Shown here in pieces: positions 52,807 to 62,155 of a stretch of 64,000 nucleotides of DNA. The number at the start of each line of letters is the position of its first letter. Within the stretch, counting starts at the first letter, position 1. Below the pieces are notes generated by a model. That model made no database searches. It had not been told where the DNA came from and worked only from the letters and a program-made list of their open reading frames with translations. The position numbers and the translations under genes were made by a program. The stretch is from Streptomyces sp. AM 4-1-1 (GTDB taxonomy: Bacteria; Actinomycetota; Actinomycetes; Streptomycetales; Streptomycetaceae). The stretch covers positions 5,022,001 through 5,086,000 of the forward strand of contig NZ_CP119145.1 of NCBI RefSeq assembly GCF_029167625.1. The letters are read 5' to 3'.

Positions 52807-53343
52807 ATGTATCGGATGAGCGAAGACCGGACGGCCAGTCGCGGGCCGGACGACGCGGGGACGGGCGCGGGCGGTTCGGGCGGTTCGGGCGGTGAACTGC
52901 CGGAGTACGCGGAACGGGTGCTCGACGTCAGCGAGCTGATCCCGCCCGGCCGGGTCATGACCTACGGGGACATCGCGGAGTGGCTGGGCGACGGCGGCCC
53001 GCGCCAGGTGGGCCGGGTCATGGCGCTGTACGGCGGGGCGGTGCCCTGGTGGCGCGTGGTCCGCTCGGACGGCGCGCTGCTGCCGGGGCACGAGCTGCGC
53101 GCGCTGGACCGCTACCGCGAGGAGGGCACACCGCTGCGCGGGGCGTCGCGCCAGGCGGACGGGCATCTGCCGCGCATCGACATGAAGCGGGCACGATGGG
53201 ACGGTGCCGAGGGGACACACGGTCCCGAGGCGCCCCACGCGACCACCGGGGCCGACGGACGCCGGAGCGCCGACAGCCCGGTGAGTGACGACAGCGCGGT
53301 GAGTGACGAGACCGTGATGAAGAACGAGAGGAAACACATCTGA
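52807..53343 (+). CDS. Alkyltransferase-like (Atl) DNA-binding protein
   Basis: About 178 aa (ATG 52816 would give 175). The MGMT C-terminal domain is recognisable in IPPGRVMTYGDIAEWLG and the HTH helix ARQ-like GPRQVGRVMAL. The active site, PCHRV in true methyltransferases, reads PWWRV, so it cannot accept an alkyl group and probably flags alkylated guanines for repair. A disordered tail of about 60 residues follows. It matches the Atl gene near adnAB in mycobacteria (Rv3204). Confidence 0.85.
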   Translation: MYRMSEDRTASRGPDDAGTGAGGSGGSGGELPEYAERVLDVSELIPPGRVMTYGDIAEWLGDGGPRQVGRVMALYGGAVPWWRVVRSDGALLPGHELRALDRYREEGTPLRGASRQADGHLPRIDMKRARWDGAEGTHGPEAPHATTGADGRRSADSPVSDDSAVSDETVMKNERKHI

Positions 53344-53477
53344 CAGCCTGGGCCATCCGGCGGTACGGCGTACGGCGCCGGGCCCGTACGGCTTCGGCGC
53401 CGTCGGCGTAGCGTCGTCGGTACGCGGCACGCTCCGCCCCCTCATCACCAGCACACCCACCAGGACCGGCGACCCAC

Positions 53478-56400
53478 GTGAGCTCATCCCCTTTCACCCG
53501 GAACAGTCCGCACCGCCAGGCACGGCAGCGGACCCCGGGTGCGTACCGACTGGTGCGCACCCCGCCGGGCTCCGTGGACCCCCCTCTCCTGGACGCGGCG
53601 CAGCACGCCGTGGTTGACCACGCCGGCGGCCCCCTGCTGGTGCTCGCGGGACCGGGCACCGGCAAGACGACGACGCTCGTCGAAGCGGTCGCGGCACGGG
53701 TCGCCCGGGGCGCGGACCCGGCCCGCATCCTGGTCCTCACCTTCAGCCGCAAGGCCGCGGTCGAGCTGCGCGACCGGATGGCGACGCGGCTCGGCGCCGC
53801 ACGCGGCCCGCAGGCCACCACCTTCCACTCCTACTGTTACGCCCTGGTCCGCGCCCACCAGGACGCCGACCTCTTCGCCGATCCACTGCGGCTGCTCTCG
53901 GGTCCGGAACAGGACGTCACCGTCCGTGACCTGCTCGCCGGTCAGCTGGAGCTGGAACGGGACGGCCGCGCGTACATCCGCTGGCCGGACGAGCTGCGGG
54001 CCTGTCTGACCACCCGCGGTTTCGCCGACGAGGTGCGCGCGGTGCTCGCCCGCAGCCGGGAGCTGGGCCTCGGTGCGGACGCCCTCGCGGACTTCGCCCG
54101 CCGCACCGGCCGGCCCGACTGGGGCGCCGCCGCGAAGTTCCTCGCCGAGTACCTGGACGTGCTGGACGCCCAGGGGGTGCTGGACTACGCGGAGCTGGTG
54201 CACCGCGCGGTGCTGCTCGCGGAGCGGCCCGAGGTGGCGGCCCGGCTCGCCGGGCAGTACGACGCGGTGTTCGTCGACGAGTACCAGGACACGGACCCGG
54301 CGCAGGTACGGCTGCTCCACGCGCTCGCCGGGAACCAGGGGGAGGCGGGCGGCTCCCGCCGGAGCGGCGGGGGTGCCGTGGACGGGCCTGGCGGTGGCAG
54401 GACACTGATCGCGTTCGGCGACCCGGACCAGTCCATCTACGCGTTCCGCGGCGCCGACGTGAACGGCATCCTCGACTTCCCGGACACCTTCCGGCGGGCG
54501 GATGGCGGACCGGCCCCGGTCGGCGTCCTCACCACGTCCCGCCGCTCCGGTGCGCAGCTCCTCGCGGCGACCCGGCTGCTCACCCGCCGGATGCCGCTGA
54601 CCCGTCTGCCCTCGGACAAGGTGCGCGCCCACCGCGAGCTGGGCGCCGTCCGCGAGGGCGGCAGGGTGTCGGCGTACACCTACCCGACCGCGTCCACCGA
54701 GCTGGAGAACATCGCCGACCTGCTCCGGCGCGCGCACCTGGAGGACGGGGTGCCGTGGAACGAGATGGCGGTTCTGGTACGCGCCGGGGGGCGCACGATC
54801 CCCGCCGTGCGCCGTGCGCTCACCTCCGCCGGCGTGCCTCTGGAAGTGGACGGCGAGGATCTGCCCCTGCGCCACGAACCGGCGGTCGCCCCGCTGCTGA
54901 CCGCGCTCCGCACGGTGGCGACGGCGGCCCTGCGGCCGAAGCGGCGCACGCCGGGCCCGGACGGGGACGGGGACGCGGATGCGGGCGCGGATGCGCCGGG
55001 CCTGGACGGGAATGTGCTGGACAGGGACGGTGGCGCTCCGGGAACGGCCGGGGAGGCTCCGGGAACGGCCGGGGAGGCTCCGGAACCGGGCGGGGAGGCT
55101 ACGGAACCGGGCGGGGAGGCTACGGAACCGGGCGGAGATGTGCCGGAACCGCAGCCGGAACCGGAGACCGCCGAGAACCCCGAGCCCGCCGGCACTCCGG
55201 CGACCCCCGGCACTCCGGAGTCCCTGGTTTCACTCCCTCCGGAGTCCCCGGCCCCCCTCCCCGCAGTGGTGGCCTCCTGGCTCGACACCGAGACCGCTCA
55301 CACCCTCCTCACCTCCCCGCTCGGCGGCATGGACGCCGCGGATCTGCGCCGTCTGGGCCGGGCGCTCAGGGACGAGGAGCGCGCCGCCGGGAACCGCGTA
55401 CCCCCGCCCTCGGGCGAACTGCTGGCCCGCGCGCTCGCCGAACCGGAACGTCTCGTCACCCACGATCCCGCGTACGCCCGGGGCGCACAGCGGCTCGGTG
55501 CGCTCCTGCGCAAGGCCCGTGAACTCCTCGAAGGCGGTGGCACCGCCGAAGAAGCCCTGTGGGAACTCTGGTCCGGCACCCCCTGGCCGGGGAGGCTCGA
55601 ACGCGCCGCGCTGCGCGGCGGCGCCGGCGGGCGCAACGCCGACCGCGACCTCGACGCCGTCTGCGCGCTCTTCGACGCCGCCGCCCGCGCGGAGGAGCGG
55701 ACCGGCGGACGCGGGGCCCTCAACTTCCTCGAAGAGGTCGACGCCCAGGACATCGCCGCCGACACGCTCTCGAAGCGCGCGGTGCGCCCCGACGCCGTAC
55801 GGCTGATGACCGCGCACCGGTCGAAGGGCCTGGAGTGGCGACTGGTCGTCGTCGCGGGCGTGCAGGAGGGACTGTGGCCGGACCTGCGCCGCCGCGGTTC
55901 GCTCCTGGAAGCGGACCGGATCGGCAGGGACGGTCTCGCCGAACCGCTCACCCCCGGCGCCCTCCTCGCGGAGGAGCGCCGGCTCTTCTACGTCGCCGCT
56001 ACCCGGGCCCGGGAACGCCTCGTCGTCACCGCCGTCAAGGCGCCCGCCGACGACGGGGACCAGCCGTCCCGCTTCCTCACCGAGCTGGGTGTCGAGCCGC
56101 GCGATGTCACCGGACGCCCCCGGCGCCCCCTCGCGGTCGCCTCGCTCGTCGCCGAGCTGCGCGCCACCACCGTCGATCCAGCCGTCTCCGACGCCCTGCG
56201 CGAGGCCGCCGCCCACCGCCTCGCCGTCCTGGCCGCCCTCACCGACGAGGAGGGCCAGCCACTCGTCCCGGCCGCCCATCCCGACCGCTGGTGGGGTCTG
56301 TTCGAGCCGACCCGTTCACAGGTGCCGCTGCGCGACCGCGACCACCCCGTCGCGCTGTCCGGCAGCGCGCTCGACCAGCTCGCCAACGCCTGCGCGTTGC

Positions 56401-57209
56401 AGTGGTTCCTCGGACGCGAGGTGAAGGCCGACGCCCCGGCGACGGCCGCGCAGGGGTTCGGCAACGTGGTGCACGTACTCGCCGACGAGGTCGCCTCCGG
56501 CCGTACCCCCGCGGACCTGGACGTTCTGATGGCACGCCTCGACTCGGTCTGGGACGGCCTCGCCTTCGACGCGCCCTGGAAGTCCCAGCAGGAGAAGGAG
56601 AACGCCCGCGTCGCCCTGGAACGCTTCCTGCGCTGGCACGTCATGGACCGCGCGGGCCGGGCCACCGTCGCCAGCGAGCACGACTTCGACGTGACGCTCG
56701 GAGCGGGGGAGTACGAGGTACGGATCAGGGGCTCCATGGACCGCGTCGAGACGGACGCCGACGGCCGGGCGTACGTCGTCGACTTCAAGACCGGCAAACA
56801 GGTGCCGACCAAGGACGAGGTGGCCCGTCACCCTCAGCTGGCCGTGTACCAGCTGGCCGTCCGGGAAGGAGCCGTCGACGACGTACTCGACGGTCGGCGC
56901 CCCGTGCCGGGCGGCGCCGAACTCGTACATCTGCGCCAGCCCGCCTCCACGAGGAAGGGCCACGAAACCCTGCCCAAGGTCCAGGCGCAGGAGCCTCTGC
57001 CGATGGGTCCCGGCGGACCGGACGGGGAGCCGGCGGGTTCCGGCGGTCCGGACGGTGAGGCGGGCGACTGGGTCTCCGACCTGCTGGCCACGGCGGCCGG
57101 GCGGGTCCTGGACGAACGGTTCACCCCCACCACCGGCCGGCAGTGCGCCCAGTGCGCGTTCCGTGCCTCGTGCAGCGCCCAGCCGGAAGGCCGGCAGATC
57201 CTGGAGTGA
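53478..57209 (+). CDS. adnA: AdnA-type helicase-nuclease subunit
   Basis: 1243 aa. UvrD-like motor with Walker A GPGTGKT (K63), motif II VFVDEYQDT, GDPDQSIYAFRGA, and motif VI VAATRARERL. C-terminal RecB-family nuclease with GSMDRVETDADGRAYVVDFK (DxK near 1101) and HPQLAVYQLA. A cysteine set, one in ANACALQWF and three in CAQCAFRASC, fits a 4Fe-4S cluster. Residues about 520-554 are a 7-aa repeat in the linker. Pairs with AdnB for double-strand-break end resection. GTG 53478 has a weak Shine-Dalgarno. The assignment of A versus B rests on order relative to Rv3202c/Rv3201c. Confidence 0.85.
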   Translation: MSSSPFTRNSPHRQARQRTPGAYRLVRTPPGSVDPPLLDAAQHAVVDHAGGPLLVLAGPGTGKTTTLVEAVAARVARGADPARILVLTFSRKAAVELRDRMATRLGAARGPQATTFHSYCYALVRAHQDADLFADPLRLLSGPEQDVTVRDLLAGQLELERDGRAYIRWPDELRACLTTRGFADEVRAVLARSRELGLGADALADFARRTGRPDWGAAAKFLAEYLDVLDAQGVLDYAELVHRAVLLAERPEVAARLAGQYDAVFVDEYQDTDPAQVRLLHALAGNQGEAGGSRRSGGGAVDGPGGGRTLIAFGDPDQSIYAFRGADVNGILDFPDTFRRADGGPAPVGVLTTSRRSGAQLLAATRLLTRRMPLTRLPSDKVRAHRELGAVREGGRVSAYTYPTASTELENIADLLRRAHLEDGVPWNEMAVLVRAGGRTIPAVRRALTSAGVPLEVDGEDLPLRHEPAVAPLLTALRTVATAALRPKRRTPGPDGDGDADAGADAPGLDGNVLDRDGGAPGTAGEAPGTAGEAPEPGGEATEPGGEATEPGGDVPEPQPEPETAENPEPAGTPATPGTPESLVSLPPESPAPLPAVVASWLDTETAHTLLTSPLGGMDAADLRRLGRALRDEERAAGNRVPPPSGELLARALAEPERLVTHDPAYARGAQRLGALLRKARELLEGGGTAEEALWELWSGTPWPGRLERAALRGGAGGRNADRDLDAVCALFDAAARAEERTGGRGALNFLEEVDAQDIAADTLSKRAVRPDAVRLMTAHRSKGLEWRLVVVAGVQEGLWPDLRRRGSLLEADRIGRDGLAEPLTPGALLAEERRLFYVAATRARERLVVTAVKAPADDGDQPSRFLTELGVEPRDVTGRPRRPLAVASLVAELRATTVDPAVSDALREAAAHRLAVLAALTDEEGQPLVPAAHPDRWWGLFEPTRSQVPLRDRDHPVALSGSALDQLANACALQWFLGREVKADAPATAAQGFGNVVHVLADEVASGRTPADLDVLMARLDSVWDGLAFDAPWKSQQEKENARVALERFLRWHVMDRAGRATVASEHDFDVTLGAGEYEVRIRGSMDRVETDADGRAYVVDFKTGKQVPTKDEVARHPQLAVYQLAVREGAVDDVLDGRRPVPGGAELVHLRQPASTRKGHETLPKVQAQEPLPMGPGGPDGEPAGSGGPDGEAGDWVSDLLATAAGRVLDERFTPTTGRQCAQCAFRASCSAQPEGRQILE
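55035..55139. repeat. 21-bp tandem repeat in adnA, five copies
   Basis: Units start at 55035, 55056, 55077, 55098 and 55119, variants of GCTCCGGAACCGGGCGGGGA; each encodes a heptad such as APGTAGE or ATEPGGE in the disordered linker between motor halves. Confidence 0.9.
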
Positions 57210-57260
57210 GGCGCCGGCGGCCGCACCGAGCGGGTGGGTGTGTGCGTACCGGGGAACGCG

Positions 57261-58226
57261 TCAGGGCTTGCGGGCCACGACTGCGTACACGTTGATGTCC
57301 CGGTCCGTGACCTCGCCGATGTCCGCGTAACGAGTCCGGTCCAGCTCCTCCAGACCTGCCACGAACGTCGCGTCCGGTGCCTCGGTCCTGGCCGTGTCCG
57401 GCACATGATCGGGCCGCCAGCGGTGCACGGCGACGACGCCGGGCGCCAGCGGTTCCAGACCGTTGCCGGTCACGAACCGCTCGATCGCGGCACGCGGACG
57501 CAGTACGAAGGAGAACCCGCGCTTCCGGAAGGTGTCCGCGACCTTTCCGATCGGCACCGGGTTCATGTCGGCGCTGAGGTGGCTGAGGACGAGGTGGCTG
57601 CCGCTGGGAAGGGCGCCGAGGAGTTGTTCGACGATGCCGTACGCCTCGTCGTCCTCGATGAAGTGGAGGACGGCGGCGAGTACGAGGGCCACGGGCCGGT
57701 CGAAGTCGAGGGTGCGGCGGGCCTCGGTGAGGATGGCGGCGGGATCGCGGAGGTCGGCCTCGACGTAGTCGGTGCGCCCTTCGGGGCCGCTGGTGAGCAG
57801 CGCCTGCGCGTGGACCAGGACCACGGGGTCGTTGTCCACGTAGACGACCCGGGTGTCCGGGGCGATGCGCTGGGCGATCTCGTGGACGTTCTGCTGGGTG
57901 GGCAGGCCGGTGCCGATGTCCAGGAACTGCCGGATTCCGGCTTCGGCGGCGAGCTTCACCGCGCGGCGCATGAAGTCGCGGTTGTGCCGGACGTCGAGGT
58001 GCCCGCGCGGGTTGGCAGTGAGCGCGGCGGCAGCGGCGTCCCGATCGGCCGGATAGTTGTCCTTGCCGCCGAGGAAGACGTCGTAGACCCGGGCCGGGTG
58101 GGCCTTCGACGTGTCGATGCGCCGCCTCGACCCGGCGGGGACGGGGGCGGGAACGGGGGCGGAATTCCGGGCGGAACGGGGGCCGGAGGGCGAGCCGGGG
58201 GCGGGGACGGGGGCGGTAGGGCTCAT
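57261..58226 (-). CDS. SAM-dependent methyltransferase (DUF574/PF04672 type)
   Basis: 321 aa. IDTSKAHPARVYDVFLGGKD and FLDIGTGLPTQQNVHEIAQ are diagnostic of this Streptomyces-expanded family. SAM-binding DIGTG, YVDNDPVV and ADLRDP are intact. N-terminal 40 residues are Pro/Ala-rich. It is inserted on the opposite strand between adnA and adnB. ATG 58226 with GAGGACG upstream. Tandem operator-like repeats lie just upstream. Substrate unknown. Confidence 0.88.
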   Translation of the reverse strand: MSPTAPVPAPGSPSGPRSARNSAPVPAPVPAGSRRRIDTSKAHPARVYDVFLGGKDNYPADRDAAAAALTANPRGHLDVRHNRDFMRRAVKLAAEAGIRQFLDIGTGLPTQQNVHEIAQRIAPDTRVVYVDNDPVVLVHAQALLTSGPEGRTDYVEADLRDPAAILTEARRTLDFDRPVALVLAAVLHFIEDDEAYGIVEQLLGALPSGSHLVLSHLSADMNPVPIGKVADTFRKRGFSFVLRPRAAIERFVTGNGLEPLAPGVVAVHRWRPDHVPDTARTEAPDATFVAGLEELDRTRYADIGEVTDRDINVYAVVARKP

Positions 58227-58254
58227 GGGGTCGTCCTCGAAAGACTGAGTGATG

Positions 58255-58291
58255 TGATCATCGGTCAACTCGGTGTGATCACCGATCAACC
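58255..58291 (-). promoter_or_regulatory. Direct-repeat operator upstream of the DUF574 methyltransferase
   Basis: TGATCATCGGTCAACT (58255) and TGATCACCGATCAACC (58276) are near-identical 16-mers with a 21-bp period, two helical turns. On the minus strand they include TTGATC and TTGACC, so one may overlap a -35. Suggests a cooperative dimeric regulator. Confidence 0.6.
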
Positions 58292-58455
58292 TACGACGGG
58301 CGGGCACCTCGGACGAGGTACTTCCGGGCCACTGATGCCGGGAGCGGTGCTGGAACGCGGGGAGTCGCCCCTTCCGGACACCCCGGCCATGGGGGGGGCA
58401 GGTGCCCCGCCCTGCCCCACTGCCTGTGCCGTCGGGCATTGTCAGTGGGCACGGT

Positions 58456-58461
58456 TAGCCT
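58456..58461 (+). promoter_or_regulatory. -10 box for leaderless adnB
   Basis: TAGCCT, 7 nt before GTG 58469. It implies adnB has its own promoter, needed because the opposite-strand gene separates it from adnA. Confidence 0.5.
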
Positions 58462-58468
58462 CTGTTGC

Positions 58469-61400
58469 GTGGCCTCACGTATCACCGACCCCGAGCAGTT
58501 GAAGGAACTCCTCAGGGTCCCCTTCACCCCGGAGCAGACGGCTTGCATCACGGCGCCGCCCGCCCCGCAGGTGATCGTGGCCGGAGCCGGGTCCGGAAAG
58601 ACCACCGTGATGGCGGCGCGGGTGGTCTGGCTGGTCGGGACCGGACAGGTCGCGCCCGAACAGGTCCTCGGTCTGACGTTCACCAACAAGGCCGCGGGCG
58701 AGCTGGCCGAGCGCGTCCGCAAGGCGCTCGTCGCGGCCGGGGTCACCGATCCCGACACCATCGACCCGGACCACCCCCCGGGCGAACCCAGTATTTCCAC
58801 GTACCACGCCTTCGCCGGCCGGCTGCTGAGCGAACACGGCCTGCGCATAGGGCTGGAACCCACCACCCGCCTCCTCGCCGACGCCACCCGCTACCAGCTC
58901 GCCGCCCGGGTGCTCCGCGAGGCCCCCGGCCCCTACCCGGCACTGACCAGATCGTTCCCCACCCTGGTCAGTGATCTGCTGGCGCTCGACGCCGAGCTGG
59001 CCGAGCACCTCGTCCGGCCCGAACGGCTCGCGGCGTACGACACCGATCTGCTCCGCACGCTGGAGACGGCGAAGCTCACCAACGCCGAGCTCCGCAAGAT
59101 CCCGGAGACCGCCGGCGCCCGCCGCGAACTCCTCGATCTGACCCGGCGGTACCGAGAGGCGAAGCGGAGCCGTGACCTCCTCGACTTCGGTGACCAGATC
59201 GCGCTCTCCGCCGAGCTGGCCCTCACCCGGCCGGAGGTCGGCGCGATCCTGCGTGACGAGTTCCGGGTGGTGCTGCTCGACGAATACCAGGACACGTCCG
59301 TCGCCCAGCGCCTTCTGCTCTCGGCCCTCTTCGGCCGCGCCCCGGCACCGGGGCCGTCCGGAGGCGGAGGGGCGGACCCGGACGGGAGATCCATGACGGC
59401 GGCCGCCGCCGCCTCCGGCCCGTCCGCCCCCTCCGCCTCCGCTCCTGAGCCTCGCCCCACCGAACCCACCGGACACGCGGTCACCGCCGTGGGCGACCCC
59501 TGCCAGGCGATCTACGGCTGGCGCGGGGCGTCCGTCGCCAACCTCGACGACTTCCCGCTCCACTTCCCGCACGCCGACGGCACCCCCGCCACCCGCCACT
59601 CCCTCAGCGAGAACCGCCGGAGCGGTGGCCGGCTCCTGCATCTCGCCAACGGTCTCGCCGAACCCCTGCGCGCGATGCACGAGGGCGTCGAGGCCCTGCG
59701 CCCCGCTCCCGGCGCCGAACGCGACGGCGTGGTGCGCTGCGCGCTGCTCCGGACGCACACGGAGGAGATCGAGTGGCTGGCCGACTCGCTCGCCCATCTC
59801 GTACGGACCGGGAAGGCGCCCGGTGAGATCGCCGTCCTGTGCCGTACCGCGGGGGACTTCCCGGAGATCCAGGCAGCCCTTGTCGCCCGGGACGTCCCGG
59901 TCGAGGTCGTCGGCCTGTCCGGGCTGCTGCACCTACCCGAGGTGGCCGACCTGGTGGCGGTCTGCGACGTCCTCCAGGACCCGGGGGCGAACGCGTCGCT
60001 GGTCCGGCTCCTCACCGGCCCGCGCTGGCGTATCGGCCCCCGCGATCTCGCCCTCCTGGGCCGCAGGGCACGCCTGCTCGTCCACCGGGGCTCCCACGGC
60101 GACGACGAGGACTTCGACCCCGACCGCCGGCTCGCCGAGGCCGTCGAAGGTGTCGACCCGGCCGAGGTGATCTCGCTCGCGGACGCCCTCGACACCTTCC
60201 TGGAGGCGGGCGGCGCCGAGGACGACGGGCTGCCGTTCTCCACGGAGGCCCGCGTCCGCTTCGCCCGTCTCGCCACCGAACTCCGCGATCTGCGCCGGTC
60301 CCTCGCCGACCCGCTCATGGACGTGCTGCACCGGGTTCTCGCCACCACCGGCCTTGAGGTCGAACTGTCCGCGTCGCCGCACGCCCTCGCCGCCCGCCGC
60401 CGCGAGACCCTCGCCAACTTCCTCGATGTCGCGGCCGGTTTCGCGGCCGTCGACGGCGAGGCCACGCTCCTCGCGTTCCTCGGCTTCCTGCGCACCGCCG
60501 CGCAGTACGAGAAGGGGCTGGACAACGCGCTGCCCGGCGGGGAGAACACCGTCAAGGTGCTCACCGCCCACAAGTCCAAGGGCCTGGAGTGGGACGTCGT
60601 CGCCGTGCCCGGACTGGTCGTCGGACAGTTCCCGAGCGGCCAGTCCCGGGACGCCTGGACCTCCCAGTCGAAGGTCCTCCCGCACGCCCTGCGCGGCGAC
60701 GCGGACACGCTTCCCGTCGTCCACTCCTGGGACGCCAAGGGCCTCAAGGGCTTCAAGGAGGACATGAAGGAGCACCAGCACATCGAGGAGCTGCGTCTCG
60801 GTTACGTCACCTTCACCCGGCCCCGCACCATGCTGTTCGGGTCCGGCCACTGGTGGGGCCCCTCCCAGAAGAGGACCCGTGGGCCCTCCGACTTCCTCCG
60901 GGCGCTGTACGAGCACTGCGCGGCCGGGTACGGCGAGGTGGAGGCATGGGCGGACGAACCCGCCGAGGACGAGGAGAACCCCGCCCTCGGCGAGTCGGCG
61001 GCCGATCACGCCTGGCCGCTCCCGCTGGACGAGACCGCCCTCGCCAGGCGCCGCGAGGCCCGTGACACGGTGCTGGCCCACCTGGACACCCTGACCACAG
61101 CCACAGCCACAGCCACAGCCACAGCCACAGCCACAGCCACAGCCACAGCCACAGCCGTCCCGCACCAGTCGCGGCGGGACGTGCCTCCGCACCGGATTCG
61201 CCCCAGCCAGCCCCACCAGTCCCACCAGCCCCGGCAGCCTCAGCCGTCGGAACCGCACGACGCCCAGGACCCTGAGGCCCAGGAGCCGCACGACCCCCGG
61301 GAGGCCGGGGCCCAGCATGACCCTCAGGACCTCGGAGCCCAGAACCCCGGGGCCCGGCACGACCCTCAGGACCGCGAGCCCGAGGCCCAGATCCCGGCCC

Positions 61401-62146
61401 CGGCCTCGCTCCCGTCTCCGCCCCCGTCTCCGCTCCCAGACGATCTCGCCCCGGAGGAGATCCGCACCCTCGCCTCCTGGGACCGCGACCTCGACGCCCT
61501 CACCGGCGAGCTGCGCCGCGCCCGCGCCACCGTGCGTGACGTCGTCGTCCCCGCCGCGCTCTCCGCGACCCAGCTGCTGCGCCTGGCCGAGGACCCCGAC
61601 GCCTTCGCCCAGGAGCTGGCCCGCCCCATGCCACGCCCGCCGCAGCGGGCGGCCCGTCGCGGCACCCGTTTCCATGCCTGGGTGGAGTCCCGCTTCGACG
61701 AACTGCCGCTGCCCATGCTCGGACCGGACGAGCTCCCCGGAGGTGACGGCACCGACACCGAGATCGCCGACGAACGCGATCTGGCGGCGCTCAAGGAGGC
61801 GTTCGAGCGGACCCCGTACGCCCGCCGTACCCCGTACCGCGTCGAGGCGCCCTTCCAGATCACCCTCGCGGGCCGGGTGGTCCGGGGCAGGATCGACGCG
61901 GTGTACCGCACCGGGGAGGCGTACGAGATCGTCGACTGGAAGACCGGCCGCGAGCAGACCGCCGATCCGCTCCAGCTCGCCGTCTACCGGCTCGCCTGGG
62001 CCGAGCTGCACGCGGTGCCCGTCGACGCCGTCACGGCAACGTTCGTGTACGTACGCAGCGGCGAGACCGTCCGCCCCGCACGGCTGCCGGGGCGGGCGGA
62101 GCTGGAGCGGCTTCTGCTGGACGAGCCACCCCGCCGGGGCCGATAG
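58469..62146 (+). CDS. adnB: AdnB-type helicase-nuclease subunit
   Basis: 1225 aa from GTG 58469 (VASRITDPEQLKELL). Motor: GAGSGKTT (K44), VLLDEYQDTS, GDPCQAIYGWRGA, AHKSKGLEWD; motif VI reads VTFTRPRTML, with Pro where many UvrD proteins have Ala. C-terminal RecB-type nuclease: GTRFHAWVE, RIDAVYRTGEAYEIVDWKTG and LQLAVYRLAW. No cysteine cluster, unlike the partner. Between the domains is a 150-residue low-complexity linker containing ten Thr-Ala pairs and His/Gln/Pro-rich sequence. Works with AdnA in resecting DNA breaks; actinobacterial replacement for RecBCD/AddAB. Confidence 0.88.
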   Translation: MASRITDPEQLKELLRVPFTPEQTACITAPPAPQVIVAGAGSGKTTVMAARVVWLVGTGQVAPEQVLGLTFTNKAAGELAERVRKALVAAGVTDPDTIDPDHPPGEPSISTYHAFAGRLLSEHGLRIGLEPTTRLLADATRYQLAARVLREAPGPYPALTRSFPTLVSDLLALDAELAEHLVRPERLAAYDTDLLRTLETAKLTNAELRKIPETAGARRELLDLTRRYREAKRSRDLLDFGDQIALSAELALTRPEVGAILRDEFRVVLLDEYQDTSVAQRLLLSALFGRAPAPGPSGGGGADPDGRSMTAAAAASGPSAPSASAPEPRPTEPTGHAVTAVGDPCQAIYGWRGASVANLDDFPLHFPHADGTPATRHSLSENRRSGGRLLHLANGLAEPLRAMHEGVEALRPAPGAERDGVVRCALLRTHTEEIEWLADSLAHLVRTGKAPGEIAVLCRTAGDFPEIQAALVARDVPVEVVGLSGLLHLPEVADLVAVCDVLQDPGANASLVRLLTGPRWRIGPRDLALLGRRARLLVHRGSHGDDEDFDPDRRLAEAVEGVDPAEVISLADALDTFLEAGGAEDDGLPFSTEARVRFARLATELRDLRRSLADPLMDVLHRVLATTGLEVELSASPHALAARRRETLANFLDVAAGFAAVDGEATLLAFLGFLRTAAQYEKGLDNALPGGENTVKVLTAHKSKGLEWDVVAVPGLVVGQFPSGQSRDAWTSQSKVLPHALRGDADTLPVVHSWDAKGLKGFKEDMKEHQHIEELRLGYVTFTRPRTMLFGSGHWWGPSQKRTRGPSDFLRALYEHCAAGYGEVEAWADEPAEDEENPALGESAADHAWPLPLDETALARRREARDTVLAHLDTLTTATATATATATATATATATAVPHQSRRDVPPHRIRPSQPHQSHQPRQPQPSEPHDAQDPEAQEPHDPREAGAQHDPQDLGAQNPGARHDPQDREPEAQIPAPASLPSPPPSPLPDDLAPEEIRTLASWDRDLDALTGELRRARATVRDVVVPAALSATQLLRLAEDPDAFAQELARPMPRPPQRAARRGTRFHAWVESRFDELPLPMLGPDELPGGDGTDTEIADERDLAALKEAFERTPYARRTPYRVEAPFQITLAGRVVRGRIDAVYRTGEAYEIVDWKTGREQTADPLQLAVYRLAWAELHAVPVDAVTATFVYVRSGETVRPARLPGRAELERLLLDEPPRRGR
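61097..61156. repeat. ACAGCC hexanucleotide microsatellite in adnB, ten copies
   Basis: Sixty uninterrupted bases of ACAGCC, encoding (Thr-Ala)10 at residues about 877-896 in the helicase-nuclease linker. Any slippage stays in frame. Confidence 0.95.
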
Positions 62147-62149
62147 GCT
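62144..62149 (+). promoter_or_regulatory. -10 box overlapping the adnB stop codon
   Basis: TAGGCT uses the adnB stop TAG as its first three bases and lies 6 nt before ATG 62156. Confidence 0.5.
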
Positions 62150-62155
62150 CGAAGC

